Source: Chromera velia
Taxonomy: Eukaryota; Sar; Chromeraceae
Length of the DNA: 64,000 bases
Direction: 5' to 3'
Assembly: GCA_018398765.1 (NCBI GenBank)
Contig: JAHBMJ010001240.1
Coordinates: forward strand, 1-64,000
The notes beneath the pieces were generated by a model. That model did not search any database. It saw only the letters and a program-made list of their open reading frames with translations, and was not told the DNA's origin. Below are positions 24,004-36,541 of this stretch, piece by piece (position 1 is the stretch's first letter; every line of letters starts with the position of its first letter). Made by a program: the position numbers and the translations under genes.

Positions 24004-26093
24004 CGTCGATGAGGCCAGGAACCGGCTGCCAGTGGTGTCATCCATCTGTTCCCTGACAGGTCCCTTCGTCTTGCCATTGATCCAGCGGAACTTTGTGAAT
24101 AATTCGAGAACGTTCGGATAAGACATCATTCGTTCATCCATCCGACGGCAATTCGTCCCCCATGGCCGTCTCCAACTTGATCATCTTCCTTCCATGTCCT
24201 TCGAAGAAGAATTCCGCAACCGCTCCCCTTCTCTTTCCCTGCCCCTTATTTGCATTTTCGTTTTGCGGTCTCGTTAGATCCGATTGGTTGAAACGAGACT
24301 CAGGGGGGGGAAGAGGAAGAGGAGAAAGTGGGCTTGTGGATACAGATCTAGATCGACCCTCCCTGGATTAATTCCTTGATCATGCAATGCTTTTTGATTG
24401 ATACATAGAAATTGCATTTGTTGAATGCCAGGTTGAATGAGTGAATTGAAACCAAAAACTTGAACTCCAACAAGGATTGACGTCACCAAAGTGAAAAATT
24501 ATACGCTTTTCAAAATATATTTCTATATTATCCTCTATATACATCCTATTTGAATAGCTTTTTGCAAGCAAATATGCGAATAAAAAATTTATTCATTATT
24601 TTTCTTTTTTGCGTTCTTATACTATTCTTTTATCTATTCTAAAAACGACTTTGTATAAGTGATAAAATTCAGATAAATGATTTAGTGGTGCCCTATAAAC
24701 TTAGGCCTAAAACACTGTTGCTGTTTTGTTCAACCGCCAACCCTGGAGAAGATGTGTATATGGGCGAGGATGGGCTTCCCCTTGGTAGCCAGGAGCAGGC
24801 AGAACAGGAGAAGTTTTATAAAATCGCCCCCATAATTTAATGGTTGTATTCGAATTACTAGTAATTGTAACTTACTTTTTGCGATTGAAAATATGACTTA
24901 TGGTTCTTAACAACTAGCTTAACAATGCCTAACCAAAACAGTAATTTAAAGTGACAAAGTTTTTGTGCTGCTTGCAAGGTCACATTGCATAACATAAGTG
25001 TCTCAGACCAGGGGTGCTGATTTTTCTGGTGGTAAAGCGAGCTGATTACCGGTCAACTGGTAATTACCGGTAAAATGGCCGGCCACCAGTAAAAAGTTTG
25101 ATAAAGGCTGTAGAGATAAAGTATAATTCAAAACCATAGTTTAAAAAATCTATTTATGATAATAAATATTTTTTAAAGCATTTTCAGTTATTTGTTCGTT
25201 CATTTATATGGTCTAACTAGGTTTGACACTCATTTACATGTTATAAATTAAGTTCTCTATGGTTTAAGTGAGATATTAAAAGGCAGCCATGCTGTTTTTA
25301 ATGATAAAACTAGAAAAACGGATTGCCATTGGCCTCAGTAGCATCCCAGTAGCATGTTGACGACCAAAAACGGTACACAATCGACATAACTCGCCTCCAC
25401 CAACACTTTTATGGGCCGCCACACTATATTTATAGGCACCATGCAAGTGTCATGCAACAAATCTGACAACCTTGAAGGTGAGCACATCCTCTAAAAAGAG
25501 GCTTTCACATCTTAAGGCCAGGCCACTGGCACCTGCTAGCTGCCTCTTTACCTCCGCAACGACTACCGCTTCCGGTCCATATAGACCTCCGAACCAGGCA
25601 GACAAGCGCAGACAAACAACACATTTTTTAAAAAATCTTAATTCGATTCTTAAAAGTGCCAAAAACGTTGAAAGAAGTCTTTAAAACTAAAGAATAGGAG
25701 TTGCGCTGCAGGCGAAATTTTTTTTTTGAAGCTTCATTTTCTTCTCATTTTTTCCCGGTAAAACTTAGGTAAACGGAGTCCATTACCGGTAATCCGGTAA
25801 TTATCAGTAGAGAGGGGTCATTACCGAATGAAAAAGCAACCCTGTCTCAGACTAGGTCTCAGACTGACGTGAGTATCGACTTAGCTCTCAAAACACTAGT
25901 CAAAACAAACATTTGTCACCTATAGCTATATATCGTACGCCGCTAGGTTAGCCTAGGTATGACACCTATAGCATTTAGCAACTGCAATGCACTAGGAATT
26001 GAAATAATATTTACATGAATAGCATTATTAGCCTCGGATATAACTAGGAACTTTGAATACAATATGCTTATTGCACACTGATACGAATATGAA

Positions 26094-26136
<43 letters not shown>

Positions 26137-26145
26137 TGGACTCCT

Positions 26146-26180
<35 letters not shown>

Positions 26181-26260
26181 TAGATAGATAGAGAGAGAGA
26201 GAGAGCAGGCCCGCACAGAGTGACATTACGTTTGTTGTCCTAGTTGTTGTCTTGCGACAA
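24004..26260. other. AT-rich intergenic region containing a hAT-like element
   Basis: No gene is supported. It contains a diverged copy of the 7.6-kb dispersed repeat (24680-24731), the hAT-like element (25009-25844), and adjacent (CA)n (26100-26134) and (TA)n (26150-26178) microsatellites followed by GATA and GA units. The 3' ends of the convergently transcribed bromodomain-like and membrane-protein genes face this region. Confidence 0.6.
25009..25844. mobile_element. Non-autonomous hAT-like DNA transposon with 8-bp target-site duplication
   Basis: The element is 836 bp long. It is flanked by the identical 8-mer tctcagac at 25001-25008 and 25845-25852. Its ends are CAGGGGTGC at the left and GCAACCCTG at the right, that is, imperfect inverted repeats starting CAGGG, followed on both sides by a run of T (read inwards). 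Subterminal copies of attaccggt or ttaccggtaa occur within 80 bp of both ends, in both orientations. An 8-bp duplication with CAGGG-type termini is the hallmark of the hAT superfamily. The interior is AT-rich and encodes only a 70-residue minus-strand ORF (25662-25450) that I cannot identify as transposase, so movement would depend on a transposase elsewhere. Confidence 0.82.
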
Positions 26261-28690
26261 TTATGCCAAACACGGGATACCACGCATTTTGCTCGTCTCT
26301 GGAATCAACGGGATTGGGTAGGGAAGCCACAGCCTTGAGCGCCAGCTGCGTTGAGTCGCATCCAGAGTATCAACAAGCTCTCTGCAGGTGTTCTCGATCC
26401 CTTCCCTGTCTCCTCTTGGATGGACGTGCCCATCGTGTGCGACGGTACACGAGAGAATCTCAGTCACACCCTCCTGCACCTCCACTTCAACGTTCACCTC
26501 TCCTTCCCGACCTCTCCCCTCAGAGGCACCTTCGTCGTCAGCCAATCGCGTTAATCGCATTCGAAAGGGGAAGTCTTCCTTCTGACGGGCTTCCGCCACG
26601 AGGCGTGTGAGTTCGGCCTCTGGGAGCACGAAGGGAATAGAATCTCCCGAGGCAGAAGAGGAGCCAAAGTCGAGCTGCGAGCCATGAGGATGCAAGTACG
26701 AAAGCATTGCGAGAATGGAGAATGCGGGGAGCAATGAACTTGCGCAGGTCAACATTTTGGTCGACACAAAATCAAGCGGCAGCAAAAGGATTGATTGCAC
26801 TCGCAAGTCATTGTGCGAGCACTGCTGCACTCCATAGATCTTCTTTTTAGGCAGATTTACGCTAAAATGTGAATGAGAAAACGAAGGAGGGAATGAGATC
26901 AAAACCTGTCAGAACCAAAGCACAACAACAAAACACGCGACGAAACGTGGGATAAATCCACAAGGCCTTGCAGGAGAAGGGCAATGGAGGGAGTGAGCAA
27001 TGAAGTAACAGAAGCAATGCGGAGTCAAAAAGCGGAATGATGGAACGAGACAGGCAGGGAGAGGAGGAAGCGGAAGGATTCAGGGATCGAATTGCTTCGC
27101 TGAAAATTACGGGAGGCACGCATTGACAACGAGCACGCTGAAGAAGAGCCGGCACACGTTTTCATGCACATGCGATGGTCTGGGTTTGTTGACGGTTCAA
27201 AGGAAAGACGGGCAGCCAAAGGGTCATTCAGTCGGATATACACCCACCCACACACACACACACACACATATATATACATACATGCAATCATACATATGCA
27301 GATTCATACATTAAAGCACACGGATGTATACGTGCATGCAATCACTCACTTCTGTCAGCGAGTGCATGGTCGCCATCCTCGCATAGTACTGCGCGAAGAA
27401 CCGCCCTGTCCCTCTGCCAACTGCCGTCTCCAGCAGACGGCGCACCCCTTCTGGTTCCAGTCCGGAGGCATCCGCAGGACTCCTCGTCCGCATGGAGGCC
27501 GAGCCGGAGAAGTCGACTCGCCACAGCCGTTCCGTCCGGTCAAACAGGAGGTTCGTCGGCACGATCAGATGGTTGGAGCCTCCGTAGTGCGACAGATTGG
27601 AGTACATCGTCAGAGCGCCCATACTCTGAAGTCCCAAAAGAGGGCCTCCAAATGCAAACAGAAGCGCGGCTGACAGGAGGATACAATCAAACAGAACTCT
27701 CAAACGTCTGCGTCGGGTCGACTGGTTTGCTTCACTCTGCTGCTCTCCCCCTCTTTTCCCTTCCCGACCGACAAAAGGGCTGAGAATCAGAATAACCGAG
27801 AAGAGAAGGAAGACCATAAAGGACGCGTCTCCCGTCCCCCCAAGCCCCCCAAAGAGCCCGCCCACTAGTGCAACCACCACAGAGAGCAAGCCAAAAAAGC
27901 GCAACGACCCGCTGCTCCCATCTGCCCCATCTCCCTGAAAGCCGAGATCCAAAAACGCAGCGACAGGGTCCAGAAGAAAGAAAATCATTCTGGAGGCGCA
28001 CATGACCGAAAATCCACCGGCAGCATTCACAGGCAGCATCAAAACCATCAAATGAAATGCAAGGCCCAACACAACTCCCCCCAAAGGAAATGACAAAAGA
28101 AGCTGTCCAATCAAATATTCGCCCACTACAGTTTGCACAGGTACAGTATGAAGGAGCCCTTTCACAAAACTGCCACCTGGAGGGCCCACGATTGACTCTG
28201 GCAAAATGCTGAGAAACTCTGCGCCTAGAAGAGTGCCACAGCTTGTGCGTGCGTCGAGAAAGTTGGAATTTACTTTCCAAAAGGCAGACGCACAATAGAA
28301 GAGAGCGTGTTGGAGACGGCAGCAAGAGAAGAACCCGTTGAGGTCACCAGTCAAGGAGAAGAGGACAAACGACAGATCCATCAATGCAGCCCAGCACATA
28401 TGATCCCACACGAATGGAAAATGTGCCGCAAAGAAGACCAAATTCACAAAGTGCGCACAGGCCAGAAGGAGACGTTGGAGACGGGAAGGCACGGTTGACA
28501 AAACTATGAGAGGGAGACGCACGACCCAATCCGATCTGCCGATCGGTCTGTTGTCAATTGCCCCCGGTTCATGCGGAAAGAACAGAACATTGAAGAAGGG
28601 GACTGCTTGATGAAGACACCAGAAGAAGACATACGCGCGGAGATGACTGCTCTCCCTCGTCACAGCACGACTTGACTTCTGCATGAGCAT
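26261..28690 (-). CDS. Polytopic membrane protein, possibly HTTM/lipase-maturation-like
   Basis: The first exon runs from ATG 28690 (or 28684) to donor GAA|GTGAGT at 27350 and encodes about 447 residues. It has at least eight hydrophobic segments, for example FWCLHQAVPFFNVLFF, then MCWAALMDLSFVLFSL and GLAFHLMVLMLPV. The motif LQHALFYCASAFWKVNSNFL is reminiscent of HTTM (gamma-carboxylase-like) membrane proteins, and GLQSMGALTMYSNLSHYGG shows a similar trend, but I regard this as weak. The second exon, from about 26872 to 26261, contains QCSHNDLRVQSILLLPLDFV, one more hydrophobic segment and a hydrophilic acidic C-terminus, ending in TAG. The best acceptor (cacattttag, 26872) needs phase 2 while the upstream donor is phase 0. 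An internal acceptor at ggagtgcag would fit, or a small exon was missed. The membrane location is secure; the function is not. Confidence 0.5.
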
Positions 28691-29336
28691 GCACTGTCAG
28701 TGAAACACTGAAACTCATGCAAGTTTTGCACTCTGTGTCCCTTCAAGAAGGATTTTCTTCGATTCCTCTTACTGGAATTTCAGTAGTCCATGAGTCACTG
28801 ACTTCACTCGGACTGTAATGGTCTTACGGCGATCGACCTGTCGGCTGTAGAGCTGCTAGACAGCCCGAGACAGGAGTTTCTTTGGACTCGATCCGTCTAC
28901 GCGATTGCATGTGCATGACCCCCGGGCCGCCGCCTCGCGGCCCGCCGCTCGCGCGCGTGATGCGGTAAGTTTGTGCCAGGCAAGACCAAAGTGCATGGAA
29001 AGTTTTGACGCGCGAAACTTGCATGTACAAATTTTAATCCTTTTTTTTTTTTGTTGCATGTATATATATAAATAATTCAGTGACCGTATACGTACGTTGT
29101 TTCATGGAATATGATGATTCGGAAAGACTCTTCCCTCTAGCGTTCATGTATACACTACAGACAGCATCTGATTGTTTGTGCATGTCTTAGAAGATGCATC
29201 CCCGAACCTGAGACCTCTTTGCACAACCAACCTTTGCGAGTTACCAGACTGACAGCCAACCGTTTGGTCGTCAGATCACGCAACACCTGTAGCTTATTTT
29301 TTTTCCTTCTCAAGTTTTGGTGTGCACTCTTCAACA
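28691..29336. other. Divergent promoter region between membrane-protein gene and SF-assemblin
   Basis: The two flanking genes are transcribed away from each other. The 646 bp contain a GC-rich palindromic patch near 28920-28955 (gggccgccgcctcgcggccc), a T-run at 29040-29053, and no coding sequence. No core promoter element was recognised. Confidence 0.45.
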
Positions 29337-30272
29337 ATGAACACCACCCTCACAGCACCTTCCACAGCGCCAGGCGCTCCCAACCCTGTGGACTCCTCCA
29401 AGTTCCCGATGAGAAGGGGCACGTTGGCTGCACAACTTGCAAAGGAGCAGATGAGCTCCGGCCCCCCAGTCCCATTTCAAAAGGCACAGGTCCAAACGAT
29501 CCGAGAAGTAGAGGCCAGCGGGACTCTCAACTATCCCAAGAATGAGAAGCTGACAGCACTTGCAAACCAAGTAATGTTGATGGCAGAGAAGTTTCAAGAA
29601 GCGCAGAAAGCACGCGAAGAGTTCAGAAGAATGTTGGATGAGAGGCACCAAGAGGTGTTGCGGCAGATTGCCAACACACGAGAGTACATCCAGGCAGAGA
29701 TCAAAAGGATGACCGACACCCTCACTGCCTTCCAAAAGAAATTCGAGACCGAGCTTGCAGACACAAAAGCAGAGCTCGAGAACAGAATGGATGTCAAGTT
29801 TGACGAAGTGCACCAGACCCTCACAGCGCACTCTGGCCGCATGGACAATCTCCATGAAGAGATCGAAAGGGAGCGTGCTGACCGTATCAAGGCCATGGAG
29901 GAGAATGTCACGCCCCTCCAAGCCCAGATCAATAAATTGAATGAAGGTTTGGAGGCAGAGAAGAGGGCACGGCAGGATGGCATTGAGGACATTTCGGTGA
30001 TTGTCAAGAGGAACTTTGAGGATTGCAAGGCTCTGATCGAGAAAGAGCGGTACATCCTCGAGCTCAACCAGGTCAAGCAGGCTAAAGAGACCGCAGAGGC
30101 GATCGACAGACTCACCAAACGACAGCAGGCCATGGAGAACGCGACTGCCGACAGGATCAGAGCCTTGGCAGTCGACCTCCAGGCAGAGACTGTGGATCGC
30201 GGAGGGTGCCAGGACAACATTGTGGACAATATGTCTTCTTTCATGAAAGCCCTCGCAGAAAACGTAGACTAA
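29337..30272 (+). CDS. SFA: Striated-fibre assemblin (SF-assemblin)
   Basis: This intronless frame of 311 residues runs from ATG (caacaATG) to TAA. It has a non-helical, Pro/Ser/Thr-rich head of about 50 residues with basic residues (MNTTLTAPSTAPGAP..., FPMRRGTLAAQL). An almost unbroken coiled coil follows, from about residue 75 to the end, rich in Glu, Lys, Arg and Gln with heptad spacing (MAEKFQEAQKAREEFRRMLD). Head-plus-rod organisation and length match the SF-assemblin family. In green algae it builds striated flagellar-root fibres. In apicomplexans it forms the fibre that links the centrosome to the daughter-cell apical complex. In a flagellate alveolate it would lie at the basal-body root or next to the apical (pseudo)conoid. 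The absence of introns is notable beside its intron-rich neighbours. Confidence 0.88.
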   Translation: MNTTLTAPSTAPGAPNPVDSSKFPMRRGTLAAQLAKEQMSSGPPVPFQKAQVQTIREVEASGTLNYPKNEKLTALANQVMLMAEKFQEAQKAREEFRRMLDERHQEVLRQIANTREYIQAEIKRMTDTLTAFQKKFETELADTKAELENRMDVKFDEVHQTLTAHSGRMDNLHEEIERERADRIKAMEENVTPLQAQINKLNEGLEAEKRARQDGIEDISVIVKRNFEDCKALIEKERYILELNQVKQAKETAEAIDRLTKRQQAMENATADRIRALAVDLQAETVDRGGCQDNIVDNMSSFMKALAENVD

Positions 30273-31201
30273 CTCAGCAACACCTGGACGATAGACGCAT
30301 CATGCGACCAGACAGTCTCTGATTGAATGACCGAATCCTCTTCTTGATACATGAATGTCTTGCTGCCAAGTGATGCTCCTTCATGTAATTTTGAGATTGA
30401 ATTCAATTGCTGATGCATACACCAGGTGCACGTCGTGCCCGGTTTCGATCAAGGTTTGCATTAGGAATGTCAGAGTGAGCTGCTGTCTGTGTGTCATTGT
30501 CTTTTTGTCTCTCTGATTTGCTTCGTTGCGCGTTCTCTGTTGGAACTGGATCTGCTGTTGCTTTCCTGCCCATTTGCTCCCTAGACTGCTGTTCTCGATT
30601 ATGTTTGTGAGCTGCCTTTTGTTGTGTCTCAGTCGATAGCTATTCGTCTTCGGTTTGTGTCGGGTGCGAGAGTCTTTCTCGGTCTGCCTGTCGCTCTTTC
30701 CAACCACCTCCTTACTGGGCTGCCCGTCTGTCTGTCAATCTGTCCGTATATTTGGCTACCCCAAAACTGGCCGGTCTCTCAGCCCCCTTCCTGCCTTCCG
30801 GCCTGTTTCTCTGTGGACAGAAAAAAAAACACACACACACACACTTACACCGTCCCGTTGTCTTTGTTCTTCCTCTGTGTGTTTCTACTTGTCTTTTTGT
30901 CTCTCTACGTGTTTATCCAATTGTTTATTTGTCTGGTTGTCGGTCTGTGAGAGAAACGTTAGTAAGTAAGTAAGTGAGTAAGAAAGACAGAAAGAAAGAA
31001 ATGTCATTTGCCCCTCTGTGAACACGGACTGGTGCCTCATTGCCTTTCTGTCTGCCTGTCTTTCGGTCTGCTGTGCATGTGTGCTCTGCTCACAGCTGCT
31101 CCTAAGCTTGGCCTCGCAGCTACTTGCAGTGAGTCAGCAAGAAAGAAAGAGGAAAAGAGAAAAAAGAGAAAGTGAAAGAACAATATGGTCTCAGTGTCTG
31201 G

Positions 31202-31205
<4 letters not shown>

Positions 31206-31277
<72 letters not shown>

Positions 31278-31286
31278 TCCTCTCTC

Positions 31287-31354
<68 letters not shown>
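31206..31354 (+). repeat. (CT)n/(GT)n microsatellite
   Basis: About 115 bp of CT repeats, with small ttcc and gtct interruptions, is followed directly by a GT run of about 30 bp. The order and orientation are the same as in the introns at 21285 and 61613, although no gene was recognised here. Confidence 0.9.
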
Positions 31355-31359
<5 letters not shown>

Positions 31360-31809
31360 AAGCAAGAACGGTTTTCCTGCGATGGCCATTCACTGAGTTC
31401 CTGTGGCAAGGCAGAGTGGTCTTATACCCTTATATACCCTTATATAGAACGCCTAGCTTTGTCCTCTTTCTGCTGAAATTTAGCTCAATTTTAGGCTATT
31501 CTAGGCTCAATCAGAAAAAAGAAGAACCAACGAACTTTATTCTGGTAGGCTAGGTCAGTTTGCGTCGTTTAGCTGTTATATCTTGCCCCAAAGCCCCTTT
31601 TGGCCACTTTGTTTTGAGGCAAACTTACAGAGGCAAATGGTGGTAGAAAAGGATATTATTCGGGACATTACATACTCATATAGTTTTTTAAGAAAGCCCC
31701 CCTGACAGGCCGTACCCCTCTGTAAATATTACCAAATTTAACGAAATTGAAGCTTACTTTAATGCTTACTTATTTGTGCTTTAGCCTAGAGTCTCCGAAA
31801 CTAGAGACG

Positions 31810-32088
31810 AATGGCAACCCATGCTGCCATGTACTGCCATGCAGACCTCCCTGAACCTAACTACCACTTAAAAGTTTAAGCCACATTTTTGAATAAGCTT
31901 GAAAGTCTGCGCCGCAGGCGCGGATTATTTATGGTGTTTTGAAAGCTAAAGCCGCATATGTGGATGGTGTCTTGACCATCTACACCGCAGGCGTGGACGG
32001 TCTCTTGAAAAAAGATGCCGCAGATAGAGATGATCTTGATTATATTTTTTTAAGTAGCACTTAGGTTCAGGGAGGTTGCCATGCATGC
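31810..32088. mobile_element. Foldback/MITE-like element with internal diverged repeats
   Basis: The left arm (acctccctgaacctaa, 31845-31860, then ctaccacttaaaa) and right arm (ttaggttcagggaggt, 32061-32076, preceded by ttaagtagcac) are inverted copies with about 35 bp of imperfect pairing. Matching atggcaacc/ggttgccat sequences lie outside the arms. The loop of about 170 bp holds four diverged direct repeats of roughly 45 bp, each with gccgca or ccgcaggcg, then a ggat/gga step and a cttga or ttga end. No ORF is present. Target-site duplication was not identified. Confidence 0.55.
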
Positions 32089-32658
32089 AGTTGTAGTCTG
32101 AGAGATGGAGCAGGCCGCCGTAGTGTTCGAAGTTCGGCATCTGAAGGCCGACTTCGATGGATCCTACGATGCATGAGTCAGACCGATCGCGCTGGGGCCA
32201 TGGCATGCCTGGACGGATGGATGAATCAGGGCCGGGGCCATGGCTTCCATGCATGCACGCTCTGAGTCCGTCTACCTGACTCTGGCTGTATCGATCGACA
32301 GAAGACAGGAAATTAAGTTGACAGCACAGCTAGCTAACAGACTCTCCGTATAGAAGATCTGACTGCGCTGCGGAGACTAGCTGCGAGAGTCAGTGCAACT
32401 TCGTTCAGCTTCGGAAAAGCTAAGGGTTTGAGGTGAACGAGTCTAGTGGGCGATTTGTGTGCAGTTACAGAGCTCCACGTCTCAGCATTTTCGGCTGTTC
32501 CCCGTTTGAAGTCCTCGGGACTTCTTCTCCACGTTGAAATCTCGCGCCCACATTCAGAACTAGTTTGTCCGAGCTCAATCCAGGGGCCCTCGTTGTCCGT
32601 GAGAAAAGGGTGGGCAGGAATAGTAACTCTTTGACAATTCTCTACTCAAAAAAACGCC

Positions 32659-34632
<1,974 letters not shown>

Positions 34633-36541
34633 GGACCAACCGTCAAAATGAAGAGCTATTGCTTGTAATCGCATATAGATTTATCAGTCAGACAATGACT
34701 TTAATGTAGACTTTAATCTACTTTAATCGATCCCTAAATTTAAATTTATAAATAACCTAGTAAACTAGCTAGTAAATAACATATACAACATATGATGATG
34801 ATGATGATGTGTGAGGTTAAAGCCGGTGAGCCATATAGGCTCTGGCCAACCTAGTATTTCCTACATAGATTCGATCCCTCGACCTAGGCCCCACTGGTGC
34901 ATTTGCATGGATCAAAGCCTAGCTAGGGCGGAAATGGAAATAGAAACAGAGGGTAGCTCCACCCTTAAGCAACTAGGGTTAAAAACCACCTGCGTCGGAA
35001 CAGACTTGCAGTGGCAGGGGAAACGACCGAGAGGGAAGACAAAGCCAAAAAGAGAAACCGAAAAAGAGAAGCAAAAGAACGCGTCCATGTCAGATTGAGA
35101 AATGGTAAGGAGTGCAGTCTACAGGGTACTACTAAGAACCCTACGGAACACTTCCCTAGATACTGACTCCTCAGGAAGGGCTCGGCTGCTGAGCACAGTG
35201 GACAGTCAGCAGCGAAGAAGGAATACACACAAGATCAAATAAGAATCAGACAAGACGCAGGCACAGTGACTTCGCTCCCCTGGGACAACCTATATATTCC
35301 AGCCCACTAGATTTTAAATTTTACAGAAAGGATATGATACGGAAGTTTATGATACGTTAGGTACATCGGTTTAAGCCAATATCTGGCAATGAACCGTGGG
35401 CTATATATATAATAGACCATGGGGATTCCCGGAACATGAAATCCTATCCTAAGCCAGGCTACTAACTAGGCTAGCAAGTATAGCTAGAAGTATAGTGACA
35501 GGTTATGATAAGTATTATATAGTAATATTTGAAAATAATATAATATTGACTAGAATATTAACACACATCACTAGTAAAAGTTTGAATAAAAGTTTGCAAA
35601 ATTAATGTAGATTTAGGCAACTACTTTAAAATTCACAAATGATTTACCTTTTCCGATACAGTTTTAGTTCTATTTTTTTTTAGATTAAACTGGGCATCAA
35701 ATTGCATGATATTATTACTGATCATTACTACACTGCTACGAGTGACGGCTTTTTCCCCCACCAACATACTCTTTGTAGAATTGAAAATGGTTTACAGAAT
35801 TGAAATGGTTTAGACATTAATTGCGAACTGTGAAGTTCGTTTGCAGTGAGACCTGATGTCAAAGATCAGTTTGAAACATTAATTGCGAACTGTGAAGTTC
35901 GTCTGCAGTGAGACCTGATGTCAAAGATCGGTTCGAAACAAATACGTGCGTGGAGCCTGCAGAATCGTCATTCGGACTTTTTGTGACGCATACAGAGTAT
36001 CCGCACAAGAAGTCTCCATGCAGTGCTGAAACCAGACAAGACACGCACTTTCCTTGCATCATGCATGCATGAGCAAGTGTGAACACAGAACACTTTATCG
36101 TGAAAGCACGAATGCACATCCACACGAGCACGAAACACTTTCGCAAGAATGAAGAGGAAAAAGTATGACAGCGAAAAAAAGGGTTGTCCGGACAAGGACA
36201 CGTTCGATGAATCAGTCTCTTTCACTGATTTGTCACTGCTGCTGCGTCAAATCGAATTTCTCGCTGCTGTCCAAACGAAGGGTCGGTTGCAGGAACTTGA
36301 ACGGGCAAAGAAAACCGTCGTGACTGAACACACGACGATGTTCTCGCACACACCGGAGGGAAAGAGGGACATCCTCTTACCCTCCCGAGGTCAGACACTC
36401 GATCAAAACACTCACACGCCGCAGAGGTGCACTTGCACGGACACTCCTCACTCAAGTACACCCTTCCAATCACAGAGACACGGAAAACACTCTGCACACT
36501 CCCTCACAAGCAACGAAAAAGACCTTCACGTGTGAAGGCGT
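34633..36541. other. AT-rich intergenic region
   Basis: This lies between the 3' ends of two convergent genes. It contains (ATG)n at 34790-34809, AT-rich DNA to about 35810, the 62-bp tandem duplication at 35814-35937, and a 128-codon plus ORF at 36149-36535 that overlaps the likely 3' UTR of the oocyst-wall-like gene and shows no domain. No RNA gene is recognised. Confidence 0.5.
35814..35937. repeat. 62-bp tandem duplication
   Basis: Two copies with period 62 begin acattaattgcgaactgtga at 35814 and 35876. They differ at four positions, including tttgcagtgag/tctgcagtgag and gatcagtttg/gatcggttcg. Each copy contains the short palindrome gaactgtgaagttc. Function unknown. Confidence 0.85.

Larger units (their letters stand above)
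30273..32658. other. Intergenic region with microsatellites and an inverted-repeat element
   Basis: This follows the SF-assemblin stop. 30500-31100 is pyrimidine-rich with no supported coding sequence. 31206-31354 is a CT/GT microsatellite. 31480-32080 is AT-rich and holds the foldback element annotated at 31810-32088. The last 300 bp should contain the promoter and 5' UTR of the gene at 32659. No other feature is supported. Confidence 0.5.

Noticed and set aside
34811-35098. tRNA-like wording (gattcgatccctcg) in the intergenic gap
   Set aside because: No cloverleaf could be formed around it. Probably chance or an old repeat.
36149-36535. Plus-strand ORF of 128 codons
   Set aside because: Low-complexity, His/Thr/Ser-rich, no domain, overlaps the probable 3' UTR of the oocyst-wall-like gene.
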